Source: Bacteroidota bacterium
GTDB taxonomy: Bacteria; Bacteroidota; Bacteroidia; Bacteroidales; Rikenellaceae
NCBI GenBank assembly: GCA_023443765.1
Contig: JAEZTA010000180.1
Coordinates: 30,944-94,943 of the forward strand
Direction of reading: 5' to 3'
Length of the DNA stretch: 64,000 nucleotides
Shown: piece by piece, positions 19,419 to 28,355 of the stretch
How positions within the stretch are numbered: position 1 is the stretch's first letter
Layout: each line of letters starts with the position of its first letter
Program-made: the position numbers and the translations under genes
The notes under the pieces: model-generated
Told to the model about the DNA's origin: nothing
Seen by the model: the letters and a program-made list of their open reading frames with translations, nothing else
The model's database searches: none

Positions 19419-19436
19419 CTTTACAACCCTACCAAA

Positions 19437-22400
19437 ATGAAAAAAAGTATCTTACTCGCCTTCGGCCTTTTTTCGGCAATCGCACTCTTCGCCCAGCCGA
19501 AAAAAGAGTACAAAGCTTATGTGGTGTCCAATGCCCACCTCGACACACAATGGAACTGGGACATCCAGACCACCATCAACGACTACATCCCCAAGACCCT
19601 GCGCCAGAACCTCTGGCTGATTGAAAATTATCCCGACTACGTATTCAATTTCGAAGGCGCCGTCAAGTACAACTGGATGAAAGAGTACTACCCGCTCGAA
19701 TACGAACGCGTCTGCAAAGCCATCCGGGACGGACGCTGGCACGTGAGCGGCAGTTCGTGGGACGCCAACGACACCAATGTCCCCAGCCCCGAATCCATCT
19801 TCCGCAACATCCTGCTGGGACAGGAATTTTATAAAAAGGAATTCGGAATAAAGTCGACCGACATCTTCCTTCCCGACTGTTTCGGGTTCAGCTACGTGCT
19901 GCCCACGGTGGCCGCCCATTGCGGCCTGATCGGATTCTCGACCCAGAAACTGGGATGGCGCAAATACCCCTTCTACGACGGAAAGCGGGAGCCGTTCCCC
20001 ATCGGAATGTGGCAGGGCATCGACGGATCGGCCATCCAGTGCGCCTTCGACTGCGGCAGTTACGTCTACAATTTCCCACAGGGAGACCTCACCCAAGACC
20101 CGGACCTGATCGCCCGGGCGCAGCGCGGCGTCAATAACACGGCTTACCGCTATTTCGGAGCCGGCGACACGGGCGGATCGCCCTCCGTCTGGTCCGCCAT
20201 CGCAATCGAAAAAGCCCTGAAAGGCGGCGATGGTCCCGTCGAAATCATCAGCGCCACGTCCGACCAGCTCTACAAGGATTATATCGCCGCCGGACGGCAG
20301 GACGAACTGCCCCGCTACGATGGCGAACTGCTGATGGATGTCCATGCCACGGGATGCTACACCTCCCAATCCGCCATGAAACGCTTCAACCGTCGCAACG
20401 AGCAGCTTGCCGACGCCGCCGAACGCGCCTCCGTCATGGCCGACTGGTTCGGAGCCCTTCCCTACCCCGCAGCCAAACTCACCGAAGCCTGGCAGCGTTT
20501 CATCTGGCATCAGTTCCACGACGACCTGACCGGAACCAGCATCCAGCGGGCCTATACCTTCTCCTGGAATGACGAACTGATCGCCCAAAGCCAGTTTGCC
20601 GATGTCATGCAAACCGCATCCGGAGCCGTCGCACAGGGGCTGGATACCCGCGTAAAAGGCACCCCCGTAATTGTTTACAACCCGGCAGCCTATGCCCGCA
20701 CCAACCTCGTCGAGGCGACCGTCCCGATGGAACGTAAGCCGCAGGGCATCCGCGTTTACGGTCCGGACCGCAAAGCCACACCCGCACAGTTGCTTTCTTA
20801 CGAAAATGGCGCCGCAAAAATCCTTTTCCCGGCAACCGTCGCCCCGGTTAGCTACACGGTCTACGATGTCCGGACTTCCGGCAGTAACACGCCCCCGCAG
20901 ACCCTGCACGTTACCGGCAACACGCTTGAAAACACCGTTTACAAACTCACGCTCAACGCAGCCGGAGACATCGCCTCGATCATCGACAAGCGCGTCGGCC
21001 GGGAACTCGTCAGGAAGGGCGAAACCGTCGGCCTGAAACTCTTCGAGAGCAATGAATCGAGCGACTGGCCAGCCTGGGAAATCGCCAAATCAACCCTCGA
21101 CGCTCCGTCGTCGTCCATCGGAGACAGAGCTACGATTACCATAGCCGAAACCGGCCCGCTCCGCGCCACGCTCCGCGTCGAGAAACGCCAGGGCAATTCC
21201 CGCTATGTCCAGTACATCAGCCTGACGGAAGGCGCCGCCGACGACCGGATCGACATCGTTTCGGAAATCGACTGGGCCGAAAAGAACGCCCTGCTCAAAG
21301 CTGCCTTCCCGTGGAGCGTTGGCAACCCCGAAGCCTCCTACGACCTGGGACTGGGCCACATCCGCCGTGGCAACAACACGACGACCGCCTACGAAGTCTA
21401 TGCCCAGCACTGGGCCGACATCACGTCGCCCGACGGAAGCTACGGCGTATCGGTCCTCAACGACAGCAAATACGGCTGGGATAAACCCGACGACAACACC
21501 CTGCGCCTGACGCTGTTCCACAATCCGCAAACGGCATACCGCTATGCCCATCAGGAGATTCAGGATTTCGGACACCACCGGATCGCTTACTCCATCGTCG
21601 GCCACATGGGTTCCTGCATCGAAGCGGGCGTTGTCCGCCAGAGCGAAGAACTGAACCAGCCCCTGATCTCTTACCTCGCCCCCAAACACGCCGGGGAGTT
21701 GGGACGCACCTTCTCCTTCATTCGCAGCAACACGCCCCGGATCGCCGTCAAAACGCTGAAAAAGGCCGAAGATGGCAACGGATACATCGTCCGCGTCTAT
21801 GAAACCGAAGGCCGTCCGATCGAAAACGCCAAACTCATCTTCCCGGCGCCGATCGTCTCCGCCCACGAAGTGAACGGCATCGAGGAGGGATCGGCTGCAG
21901 CCGCTTTCGAAGGCTGCGAACTCATCGTCGAAGCCGGAAAGTTCCAGCCCAAAACCTACCGGGTAACCCTCGCGGCTCCTTCGGTCACCCTTGCCGCACC
22001 CCAAAGCCGCTGCGTGGAGATTCCCTGCAACGTGAACGCCATCTCCCCGGACGGATTCCGGCCTGAATCGAACGTCGACAACCGGGGCAACTCCTATGCC
22101 GCCGAACTCCTGCCCGACACGATCGTCAACGACGGCATCCTTTTCAAACGGGGTGAACTCGGAGTGCCCAACGCCGTGCGTTGCCAGGGACAGGTCATCC
22201 CGCTGCCCCAGGACAAACCCTATACGAAACTCTATCTGCTCGCCGCAGCTACCGATCGTGACCGGCACGCCGCCTTCACCGTAGACGGCCGGGCCCATGC
22301 GTTCGACGTTCCCTATTACAGCGATTTCTTCGGCCAATGGGGACAGCAAACCGTCAGCGAAGGGTATGTCAAGCATGGAAAGCTGGCACATGTGGGCAAC

Positions 22401-23063
22401 CACCGCCACAACGCCGTACGCGGCAACGATGCCTATGTCTTCACATATCTCTATGAGTTGGGGATCGACATCACCCCCGGCGCGAAGGAATTACGCCTGC
22501 CCGAAGATGCGCACATCGTCGTTTTCGCAGTAACCGCAGCAATCGCCCCGGCCGACGCATTGCGTCCGGCAATGGAACCGCGCGCCCTGCCCGAAGAGAC
22601 CCAGCCCGTCGTCTACGTACAGCGCGACGAAACGAATCTTGCCGAAGGCGCCGACGTAATCGGGCTTTCCAACCCCCGGCGCATCGAGCAGGACATCGTC
22701 CCCCAATGGGCTCTCGACGGCAATAAAGCCACATACTGGAAAGACGCCTGGAACGATGTGCCGGGAGCCCCGAAATACCTGGAAATCGACCTGGGTGCCC
22801 CGAAGACATTCAGCACCTGGAAAGTGCTCCACGAAGGAAAGGACGGCGATTCCACCGTATTGCGCGACTTCAAGCTTATGGTCAAAAAACCGGGTTCCGA
22901 CAAATGGGAGACCGTCGACGCGGTAACCGGCAATACGCAGTCCGTAACCGAACGCAAGTTCACCGCCCCGGTCGAAGCCCGTTATGTACGCCTCGAAGTT
23001 ACCCAGGGAAATGCGAAAGACAACACGTCAGCCATCGTCTGCGAATTTGCATTATACCGCTAA
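19437..23063 (+). CDS. GH38 alpha-mannosidase with C-terminal discoidin-type module
   Basis: 1208 residues with signal peptide (ending ALFAQ). GH38 enzymes are zinc-dependent retaining alpha-mannosidases. The zinc ligands His34 and Asp36 lie in NAHLDTQWNWD, the nucleophile Asp147 in LPDCFGFS, and a later His-rich block reads FIWHQFHDDLTGTS. The C-terminal ~140 residues look like an F5/8-type C (discoidin) domain, with PQWALDGNKATYWKDAW, YLEIDLGAPKTFSTWKV and ARYVRLEVTQ, probably for carbohydrate attachment. It is 18 bp downstream of the lyase-like gene and ends the enzyme operon; a hairpin follows. Confidence 0.93.
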   Translation: MKKSILLAFGLFSAIALFAQPKKEYKAYVVSNAHLDTQWNWDIQTTINDYIPKTLRQNLWLIENYPDYVFNFEGAVKYNWMKEYYPLEYERVCKAIRDGRWHVSGSSWDANDTNVPSPESIFRNILLGQEFYKKEFGIKSTDIFLPDCFGFSYVLPTVAAHCGLIGFSTQKLGWRKYPFYDGKREPFPIGMWQGIDGSAIQCAFDCGSYVYNFPQGDLTQDPDLIARAQRGVNNTAYRYFGAGDTGGSPSVWSAIAIEKALKGGDGPVEIISATSDQLYKDYIAAGRQDELPRYDGELLMDVHATGCYTSQSAMKRFNRRNEQLADAAERASVMADWFGALPYPAAKLTEAWQRFIWHQFHDDLTGTSIQRAYTFSWNDELIAQSQFADVMQTASGAVAQGLDTRVKGTPVIVYNPAAYARTNLVEATVPMERKPQGIRVYGPDRKATPAQLLSYENGAAKILFPATVAPVSYTVYDVRTSGSNTPPQTLHVTGNTLENTVYKLTLNAAGDIASIIDKRVGRELVRKGETVGLKLFESNESSDWPAWEIAKSTLDAPSSSIGDRATITIAETGPLRATLRVEKRQGNSRYVQYISLTEGAADDRIDIVSEIDWAEKNALLKAAFPWSVGNPEASYDLGLGHIRRGNNTTTAYEVYAQHWADITSPDGSYGVSVLNDSKYGWDKPDDNTLRLTLFHNPQTAYRYAHQEIQDFGHHRIAYSIVGHMGSCIEAGVVRQSEELNQPLISYLAPKHAGELGRTFSFIRSNTPRIAVKTLKKAEDGNGYIVRVYETEGRPIENAKLIFPAPIVSAHEVNGIEEGSAAAAFEGCELIVEAGKFQPKTYRVTLAAPSVTLAAPQSRCVEIPCNVNAISPDGFRPESNVDNRGNSYAAELLPDTIVNDGILFKRGELGVPNAVRCQGQVIPLPQDKPYTKLYLLAAATDRDRHAAFTVDGRAHAFDVPYYSDFFGQWGQQTVSEGYVKHGKLAHVGNHRHNAVRGNDAYVFTYLYELGIDITPGAKELRLPEDAHIVVFAVTAAIAPADALRPAMEPRALPEETQPVVYVQRDETNLAEGADVIGLSNPRRIEQDIVPQWALDGNKATYWKDAWNDVPGAPKYLEIDLGAPKTFSTWKVLHEGKDGDSTVLRDFKLMVKKPGSDKWETVDAVTGNTQSVTERKFTAPVEARYVRLEVTQGNAKDNTSAIVCEFALYR

Positions 23064-23080
23064 ACGCCCTGAATCCTCAG

Positions 23081-23112
23081 CCGGGAACCGGCATCGAAGT
23101 ACCGGTTCCCGG
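23081..23112 (+). terminator. Hairpin after GH38
   Basis: A perfect 11-bp stem, CCGGGAACCGG with CCGGTTCCCGG, and a 10-nt loop. No T run follows. It probably marks the end of the SusC-to-GH38 transcript. Confidence 0.55.
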
Positions 23113-23243
23113 TACCTTCCGGACAACCGACGCCGTCTTCCCGGATTCCGGGGAGGCGGCACAGTTGTTCTAAAATCGGCCTCCGTCACACCCATAAACA
23201 AGCTATTTAATCAGGTGCAGTTTTTTATCGGGAATAAAACGCT

Positions 23244-23251
23244 TATATTTG
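23244..23251 (+). promoter_or_regulatory. Promoter -7 box of the kelch/SARP-like regulator
   Basis: TATATTTG, a perfect box 20 nt before the ATG at 23272, with T-rich sequence (TTTTTT at 23221) about 18 bp upstream as a weak -33. It also argues against starting the gene further upstream. Confidence 0.55.
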
Positions 23252-23271
23252 TAGATATCAAAATACGGATC

Positions 23272-25827
23272 ATGCGCACACGGTATCTGCTGCTGTTTAT
23301 GTTATGCTTTATCCAGAACGGATGGAGCGCCCCGGTCGATTCAACCCTGCTTTACGGTCTGACCTTCCGGGCACATACATCGGAAAAAGAGGCCCGCACC
23401 AGTTTGCACCTGACGCCCGAAAAATCGCTGTACATCGAAAATCCGTTCTCACTCGAATTCGACATCCGGCTGCGGCGCGAACAGGAGTGTTTCGGATTCA
23501 TTTTCCGGCTCATCAACGAAACCGAGAAATACAGCATCGACCTGATCGGTGACCTGCTCTCCGAGCAGCGGTTCTCGCTTATTGCCGACGAAAAAACCCT
23601 GATGCAGGTCGACAGCTGCGATCTTCCGGGATTCTGCGAGGGCCAATGGCTGCACATCCGCCTCGACATGAACGACCCGGAAGACCTGCTCACCCTGCAC
23701 GCCGGGGAGTTGCAGCGGAAAATCCCCTACAAGATAAAATCCGGCGCGAAATACGACCTCTATTTCGGCGGCAACAACCGCCCGGGCTATTTCACGAGCG
23801 AGGTTCCCCCGATGACCATCCGCGACGTGCGGATCAGCGAAAACGGGAAACCATTGCGCCACTGGCCCCTGGGACGGCATACGGGAGGAATCACCCTCGA
23901 CCGGATTGCCGACCGGGAAGCCGTGGCGGTTAACTCCGTCTGGGAAATGGACCAGCATGTTTTCTGGCGCAAAATATCCGACTTTATTGTCCCCGGGCGT
24001 TATCCCCAAACGGCTTTCGACGAGACGGAAGGCCGCATTTTCGTCGCCAAAGACAATCGGCTGTACACCTTCCTCACCGACCGCGACAGCCTCATCTGCA
24101 CGAAAGTCCGGCAGGGCCGCCCCTACAACAACATGGCGAACTGCATGGCTTACGCGCCCGGCAGGAAACGCCTGCTCTCCTACTGTCTCGAAAACGGCGC
24201 CATCGCCCACTATGATTTCAGATCGGAACAATGGGACAACCGCGACAGCACTCCCACGCCCCTTCCCCGCTTCTGGCACCACAACCGCTGCATGCTGCCC
24301 AACGGCGATATGGTCGTCTTCGGCGGCTACGGATTCCACCACTACCAGTCGCTTCTCCAAACCCTTCCGGCCGATTCGACCGGATGGCGCCCTGCCGCCG
24401 ACCTGTCGGCAACCGTCTCCCCGCGGTATCTGAGTGCCGCAACTGCGACTGCCGACGGACAAATGCTGGTATTCGGCGGTTACGGCAGCCTGTCCGGCAT
24501 CCAGCTCGAAGCTCCGGCAAACCGCTACGACCTCTACCGGATCGATCCCAGACGGAACCATTGCGAAAAAATCCGGGATATTTCCCCGGCTGACGGCTGC
24601 TATACGTGTTCCAACGCCATGGTATACGACTCCATTCGGAAAGTATGCTATGCGCTCACCTATGACAACCGCAAATCATCCACCTGGATCAAACTACGGG
24701 AAATTCCGCTCGACCCTTCCAAACCGGTTCGGATTCTGGGGGACTCGATTCCCTACTTTTTCAACGACATCGAATCCTATTGCGACCTCTACCTCGACCG
24801 GAACCACTCCCGGCTGCTGGCCCTGACATCGCACGTTAACCGCGAAGGCGACGGATTTTCCGAGATCAACCTCTATGCGCTGGCCTTCCCACCGGTCAGC
24901 ACCGAAGAAATTGCCGTCCCAATAAGGGGGGGGGAAAGCGGCTGGCCGCTGCGACTGATGTGGGCCGGAATCCTGATCGCCGCAATCGCCGCCACGACTT
25001 ACCGGTTACGTAAACGGTCCCGGAAACATACTGCCCCGATCCCGGCTCCATCCCCGGCACCTGAACCGAATGAAACCTACTCCCTGGAGAAGAAGCCCCG
25101 GTCGATCTGGCTGCTGGGCGGATTCCAGGTCATCGACGCCGAAGGCAACGACATAACGGGAAATTTCACACAGACGCTCAAACACATTTTTCTGCTCATT
25201 CTGCTGGAAACTTTCAAAACCGGCAAAGGCATCTCGTCGCGCAAGCTCAACGAACTGCTCTGGTTCGACAAGGACGAGGAGAGCGCCCGCAACAACCGCA
25301 ACGTCAACATCCGGAAATTGCGGTTACTGCTGGATAAAGTCGGCGGTGTCCGGATATCCAACGACAACAGCTACTGGCACCTGGAGATAACCGACGGGGA
25401 TTTTTTCTGCGACTACGTCTCCATCCTGTCGCTGATCCGCGAACTGGGCCCGAGCGAAAACCCCGACCCCGGCAAATGGAAACGACTGTTGGGCCTGCTT
25501 TCAGGCGGGACATTGCTGACCAACACCCAGATCGAATGGGCCGACGGCTATAAATCCGACTTTTCATCGCTGGTCATCGAAACACTGATGGAGATGAGCC
25601 GCAAGCCGGAAATAAGCGGCGACATGAAACAACTCCTGCGGATCGCCGACATCATCATGATCCACGACAGCATCGACGAAGACGCCATACAGTTGAAATG
25701 CCACGCCCTGTTCCACATGGGGAAAAAGGGATTGGCCAAACAGGCATACGACAATTTCTGCTCCGAATACGAGCGGTTGCTGGGCGCTCCCCAGCCCCTG
25801 TCCTTCGACGATCTGGTCCGTAAATAA
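23272..25827 (+). CDS. Membrane-spanning one-component regulator: kelch-like sensor and SARP-like DNA-binding domain
   Basis: 851 residues from ATG 23272. A signal peptide (ending NGWSA) is followed by a LamG/jelly-roll-like segment (~22-200) and a kelch-type propeller (~210-545) with repeats such as MLPNGDMVVFGGYGFHH and TADGQMLVFGGYGSL. One transmembrane helix (WAGILIAAIAATTY, ~558-575) is followed by basic residues. The cytoplasmic part has a winged helix (SIWLLGGFQVIDAEGNDITG from ~612; GISSRKLNELLWFD; NRNVNIRKLRLLLDKVGG) and a C-terminal helical region resembling the SARP/BTAD arrangement. It would sense a ligand outside the cytoplasm and bind DNA directly, with no kinase, receiver or anti-sigma step. 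It lies inside the PUL and is the only regulator there. A 9-G tract encodes the segment just before the membrane helix. Confidence 0.75.
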   Translation: MRTRYLLLFMLCFIQNGWSAPVDSTLLYGLTFRAHTSEKEARTSLHLTPEKSLYIENPFSLEFDIRLRREQECFGFIFRLINETEKYSIDLIGDLLSEQRFSLIADEKTLMQVDSCDLPGFCEGQWLHIRLDMNDPEDLLTLHAGELQRKIPYKIKSGAKYDLYFGGNNRPGYFTSEVPPMTIRDVRISENGKPLRHWPLGRHTGGITLDRIADREAVAVNSVWEMDQHVFWRKISDFIVPGRYPQTAFDETEGRIFVAKDNRLYTFLTDRDSLICTKVRQGRPYNNMANCMAYAPGRKRLLSYCLENGAIAHYDFRSEQWDNRDSTPTPLPRFWHHNRCMLPNGDMVVFGGYGFHHYQSLLQTLPADSTGWRPAADLSATVSPRYLSAATATADGQMLVFGGYGSLSGIQLEAPANRYDLYRIDPRRNHCEKIRDISPADGCYTCSNAMVYDSIRKVCYALTYDNRKSSTWIKLREIPLDPSKPVRILGDSIPYFFNDIESYCDLYLDRNHSRLLALTSHVNREGDGFSEINLYALAFPPVSTEEIAVPIRGGESGWPLRLMWAGILIAAIAATTYRLRKRSRKHTAPIPAPSPAPEPNETYSLEKKPRSIWLLGGFQVIDAEGNDITGNFTQTLKHIFLLILLETFKTGKGISSRKLNELLWFDKDEESARNNRNVNIRKLRLLLDKVGGVRISNDNSYWHLEITDGDFFCDYVSILSLIRELGPSENPDPGKWKRLLGLLSGGTLLTNTQIEWADGYKSDFSSLVIETLMEMSRKPEISGDMKQLLRIADIIMIHDSIDEDAIQLKCHALFHMGKKGLAKQAYDNFCSEYERLLGAPQPLSFDDLVRK
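24926..24934 (+). repeat. 9-G homopolymer inside the PUL regulator
   Basis: Nine consecutive G in the coding strand at about codon 552, just before the membrane helix. Slippage of one base would remove the membrane and DNA-binding parts. The present length keeps the frame open. Confidence 0.9.
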
Positions 25828-25898
25828 CTTTTTCAGCACTTTGGCGCCGGGAACTGTCATTTTAAGGATTTATTAAGTACAAATTAATCAATCCCCGC

Positions 25899-25906
25899 TA
25901 TCCTTG
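25899..25906 (+). promoter_or_regulatory. Putative -7 box before second GH92
   Basis: TATCCTTG matches TAnnTTTG at 7 of 8 positions, 49 nt before the ATG, in an AT-rich gap after the regulator gene. Confidence 0.4.
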
Positions 25907-25955
25907 CATTCGAAAAAACCTTTTTCGGAACAAGAATTTCTAACCTGAATTGCGA

Positions 25956-28328
25956 ATGAAACAATTTCTCAAAGCGACAACGCTGACAGGCGTACTGCTG
26001 ACAATGGCATGCTCGGGGAACACTCTGCGACCCATCGACTATGTCAACCCCAACATCGGAACCGTACACAGCCGGTGGTTCTTCTACACCCCGGCCGCCG
26101 AACCGTTCGGCATGGCCAAACTCGGGGCCTCGACCAATGGCAGCTATGGCAACAGAAGCGGCTGGCAGGCTGTGGGATACGAAGACGGGCATACCTCGAT
26201 CGAAGGTTTTCCCTGCTTCCACGAATTCCAGGTGGGCGGCGTCATGCTCATGCCGATCGTCGGCGAACCCCAAACAAAACCCGGCCTGCTGGACCAGCCC
26301 GGTTCGGGATACCGCTCCTCGTTCGACAAGGCAAGCGAAACGGCACGACCGGGCTATTATGCCGTGACACTCAAGGATTACGGCGTGAAAGCCGAACTGA
26401 CCGCCACCGCCCGTGTCGGATTCCAGCGTTACACCTTTCCCGCATCGGACAAGTCCCACATCCTGTTCGACATCGGCAACCGGCTGGGCGAAAGCGGCCC
26501 GGTGTGCGATGCAGTCGTGGAAATGACCTCTCCGACCACCGTCGAAGGATACATCGTCACCGAACCGGTCTACGTCCGGAAATACCAGCAGGGAGCCCGC
26601 GTCAACCTCTATTTTCATGCCGAGCTGAGCAAACCGGCCGCCTCTGGACAGGTATTCCTGCGGGACAGCATTCTCCGCGACGGCAACCGGATAGAGGGTA
26701 TCGGAGCCGGAATCATCCTGAATTACTCGACCCGGGAGAACGAAACCATCGAAGTGAAGGTCGGACTCTCCTATACCTCCATCGGGAACGCCCGGAATAA
26801 CCTGCGTGCTGAGGCCACAGGCATGGATTTCGACCAGGCCCTCAAACAGTGTACCCGCAAATGGGAAAACTACCTGGGACGCATCCGCGTCGACGGCGGT
26901 ACGGAAGAGAGCCGGATTAAATTCTACACGGGACTTTATCACGCCCTGCTGGGCCGCGGCCTGGCCAGCGACGCCAACGGAGCCTACCCCCGCAACGACG
27001 GCTCCGTCGGCCAGATTCCGCTCGACAATACGGGAAAACCCATGCACAACCACTATAACACCGATGCCATGTGGGGCGCCTACTGGAACCTCACCCAGCT
27101 CTGGGCCCTTGCCTACCCGGAGTACTACAACGATTTCGTGCAGAGCCAGATCCTCATCTACAAAGACGCCGGATGGCTCGGCGACGGCATCGCATGCAGC
27201 AAATACGTGTCGGGCGTAGGTACCAACATGATCCCCATCGTCCTGGCAGGCGCCTATAACAGCGGCATACGCCAATTCGATGTGGAGGAAGGTTACCGGG
27301 CAGCCCTCAAAAACGAAATCGCCTGGGAAGGCCGCCCCGAAGGCGCCGGCAAAACGGATGTCGGCCATTTCGTGCGGCAGGGTTATGTACCCTACGTCGA
27401 CCTGCCCTACAACGGGACGGATACAACCGGTTCGGCCTTCTCGGCATCGCACACCCTCGAATATTGCTTCAGCTCCTATGCCACGGCCCAGTGGGCCAAA
27501 CAACTGGGCAAGGAGGACGACTACAAACGTCTGATGGAACTTTCGCGCGGCTGGCAGCAGTTGTTCGATCCCGAAACGCAGTTGATCCGACCGCGAACTG
27601 CCACCGGCGAATTTATCGGCAATTTCGATCCGCTGCAATCATGGCGGGGCTTCCAGGAGGGCAATGCCATGCAATATACCTATTTTGTCCCCCACGACCC
27701 GCAGCGGCTCATCCAAATGGTCGGCCGCGAACGCTTCAACCGCACCCTCGACTCCATCTTCACCGTCGCGCGTCAGAGCGTCTTCGGGGGCGGAAAGGTC
27801 ATCGACGCTTTTTCGGGACTCAGAAGCCCCTATAACCACGGCAACCAGCCCAGCCTGCACATCGCCTGGCTCTTCAACTATTCGGGAACGCCCTACCTCA
27901 CCCAGCAGTGGACGCGCCATATCTGCGACGAGTTCTACGGTGTGACCGGCGAACACGGCTACGGCTACGGACAGGACGAGGACCAGGGACAACTCGGCGC
28001 CTGGTACGTCATGGCAGCCCTCGGCTTGTTCGACGTACAGGGCGGTGCAAGCACCCAACCGACCTTCCAACTGGGAAGCCCGCAGTTCGACCGCATCGAG
28101 ATCAGCCTCTCCCCGATGAACTCTTCAGGCGGAACATTCGTCATCGAAACCGAAAACAACGCTCCTGAAAACTGCTACGTCCAGTCCGCCACGCTGAACG
28201 GCGAACCGTTCGACGCCTGCTGGCTCTTCCGCGAACAGGTATACCGCTCCGGCAAGCTGAAGCTCGTTATGGGCCCCAATCCCAATCCGGCATGGGGAGC
28301 TGCAAACCCGCCCGCATACACCGAATAA
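25956..28328 (+). CDS. GH92 alpha-mannosidase-family lipoprotein (second)
   Basis: 790 residues from the ATG at 25956; a TTG 6 bp upstream is less likely. Lipobox is LLTMAC. Family signatures are YVNPNIGT, the general-acid region FQEGNAMQYTYFVPHD (Glu568), the GQDEDQGQLGAWYVMAALGLF motif around residues 672-690 and FQLGSPQFDRIEI. These differ from the first GH92 (GDEDGGGL), so the two enzymes probably cleave different alpha-mannosidic linkages. It is 27 bp upstream of the GxGYxYP gene. Confidence 0.93.
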   Translation: MKQFLKATTLTGVLLTMACSGNTLRPIDYVNPNIGTVHSRWFFYTPAAEPFGMAKLGASTNGSYGNRSGWQAVGYEDGHTSIEGFPCFHEFQVGGVMLMPIVGEPQTKPGLLDQPGSGYRSSFDKASETARPGYYAVTLKDYGVKAELTATARVGFQRYTFPASDKSHILFDIGNRLGESGPVCDAVVEMTSPTTVEGYIVTEPVYVRKYQQGARVNLYFHAELSKPAASGQVFLRDSILRDGNRIEGIGAGIILNYSTRENETIEVKVGLSYTSIGNARNNLRAEATGMDFDQALKQCTRKWENYLGRIRVDGGTEESRIKFYTGLYHALLGRGLASDANGAYPRNDGSVGQIPLDNTGKPMHNHYNTDAMWGAYWNLTQLWALAYPEYYNDFVQSQILIYKDAGWLGDGIACSKYVSGVGTNMIPIVLAGAYNSGIRQFDVEEGYRAALKNEIAWEGRPEGAGKTDVGHFVRQGYVPYVDLPYNGTDTTGSAFSASHTLEYCFSSYATAQWAKQLGKEDDYKRLMELSRGWQQLFDPETQLIRPRTATGEFIGNFDPLQSWRGFQEGNAMQYTYFVPHDPQRLIQMVGRERFNRTLDSIFTVARQSVFGGGKVIDAFSGLRSPYNHGNQPSLHIAWLFNYSGTPYLTQQWTRHICDEFYGVTGEHGYGYGQDEDQGQLGAWYVMAALGLFDVQGGASTQPTFQLGSPQFDRIEISLSPMNSSGGTFVIETENNAPENCYVQSATLNGEPFDACWLFREQVYRSGKLKLVMGPNPNPAWGAANPPAYTE

Positions 28329-28355
28329 AACAACCACTTTATCCGATTTCCTTTT

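Noticed and set aside
22984..23271. N-terminal extension of the kelch/SARP-like regulator
   Set aside because: It overlaps the GH38 gene and contains a hairpin and the promoter box; ATG 23272 begins a signal peptide.
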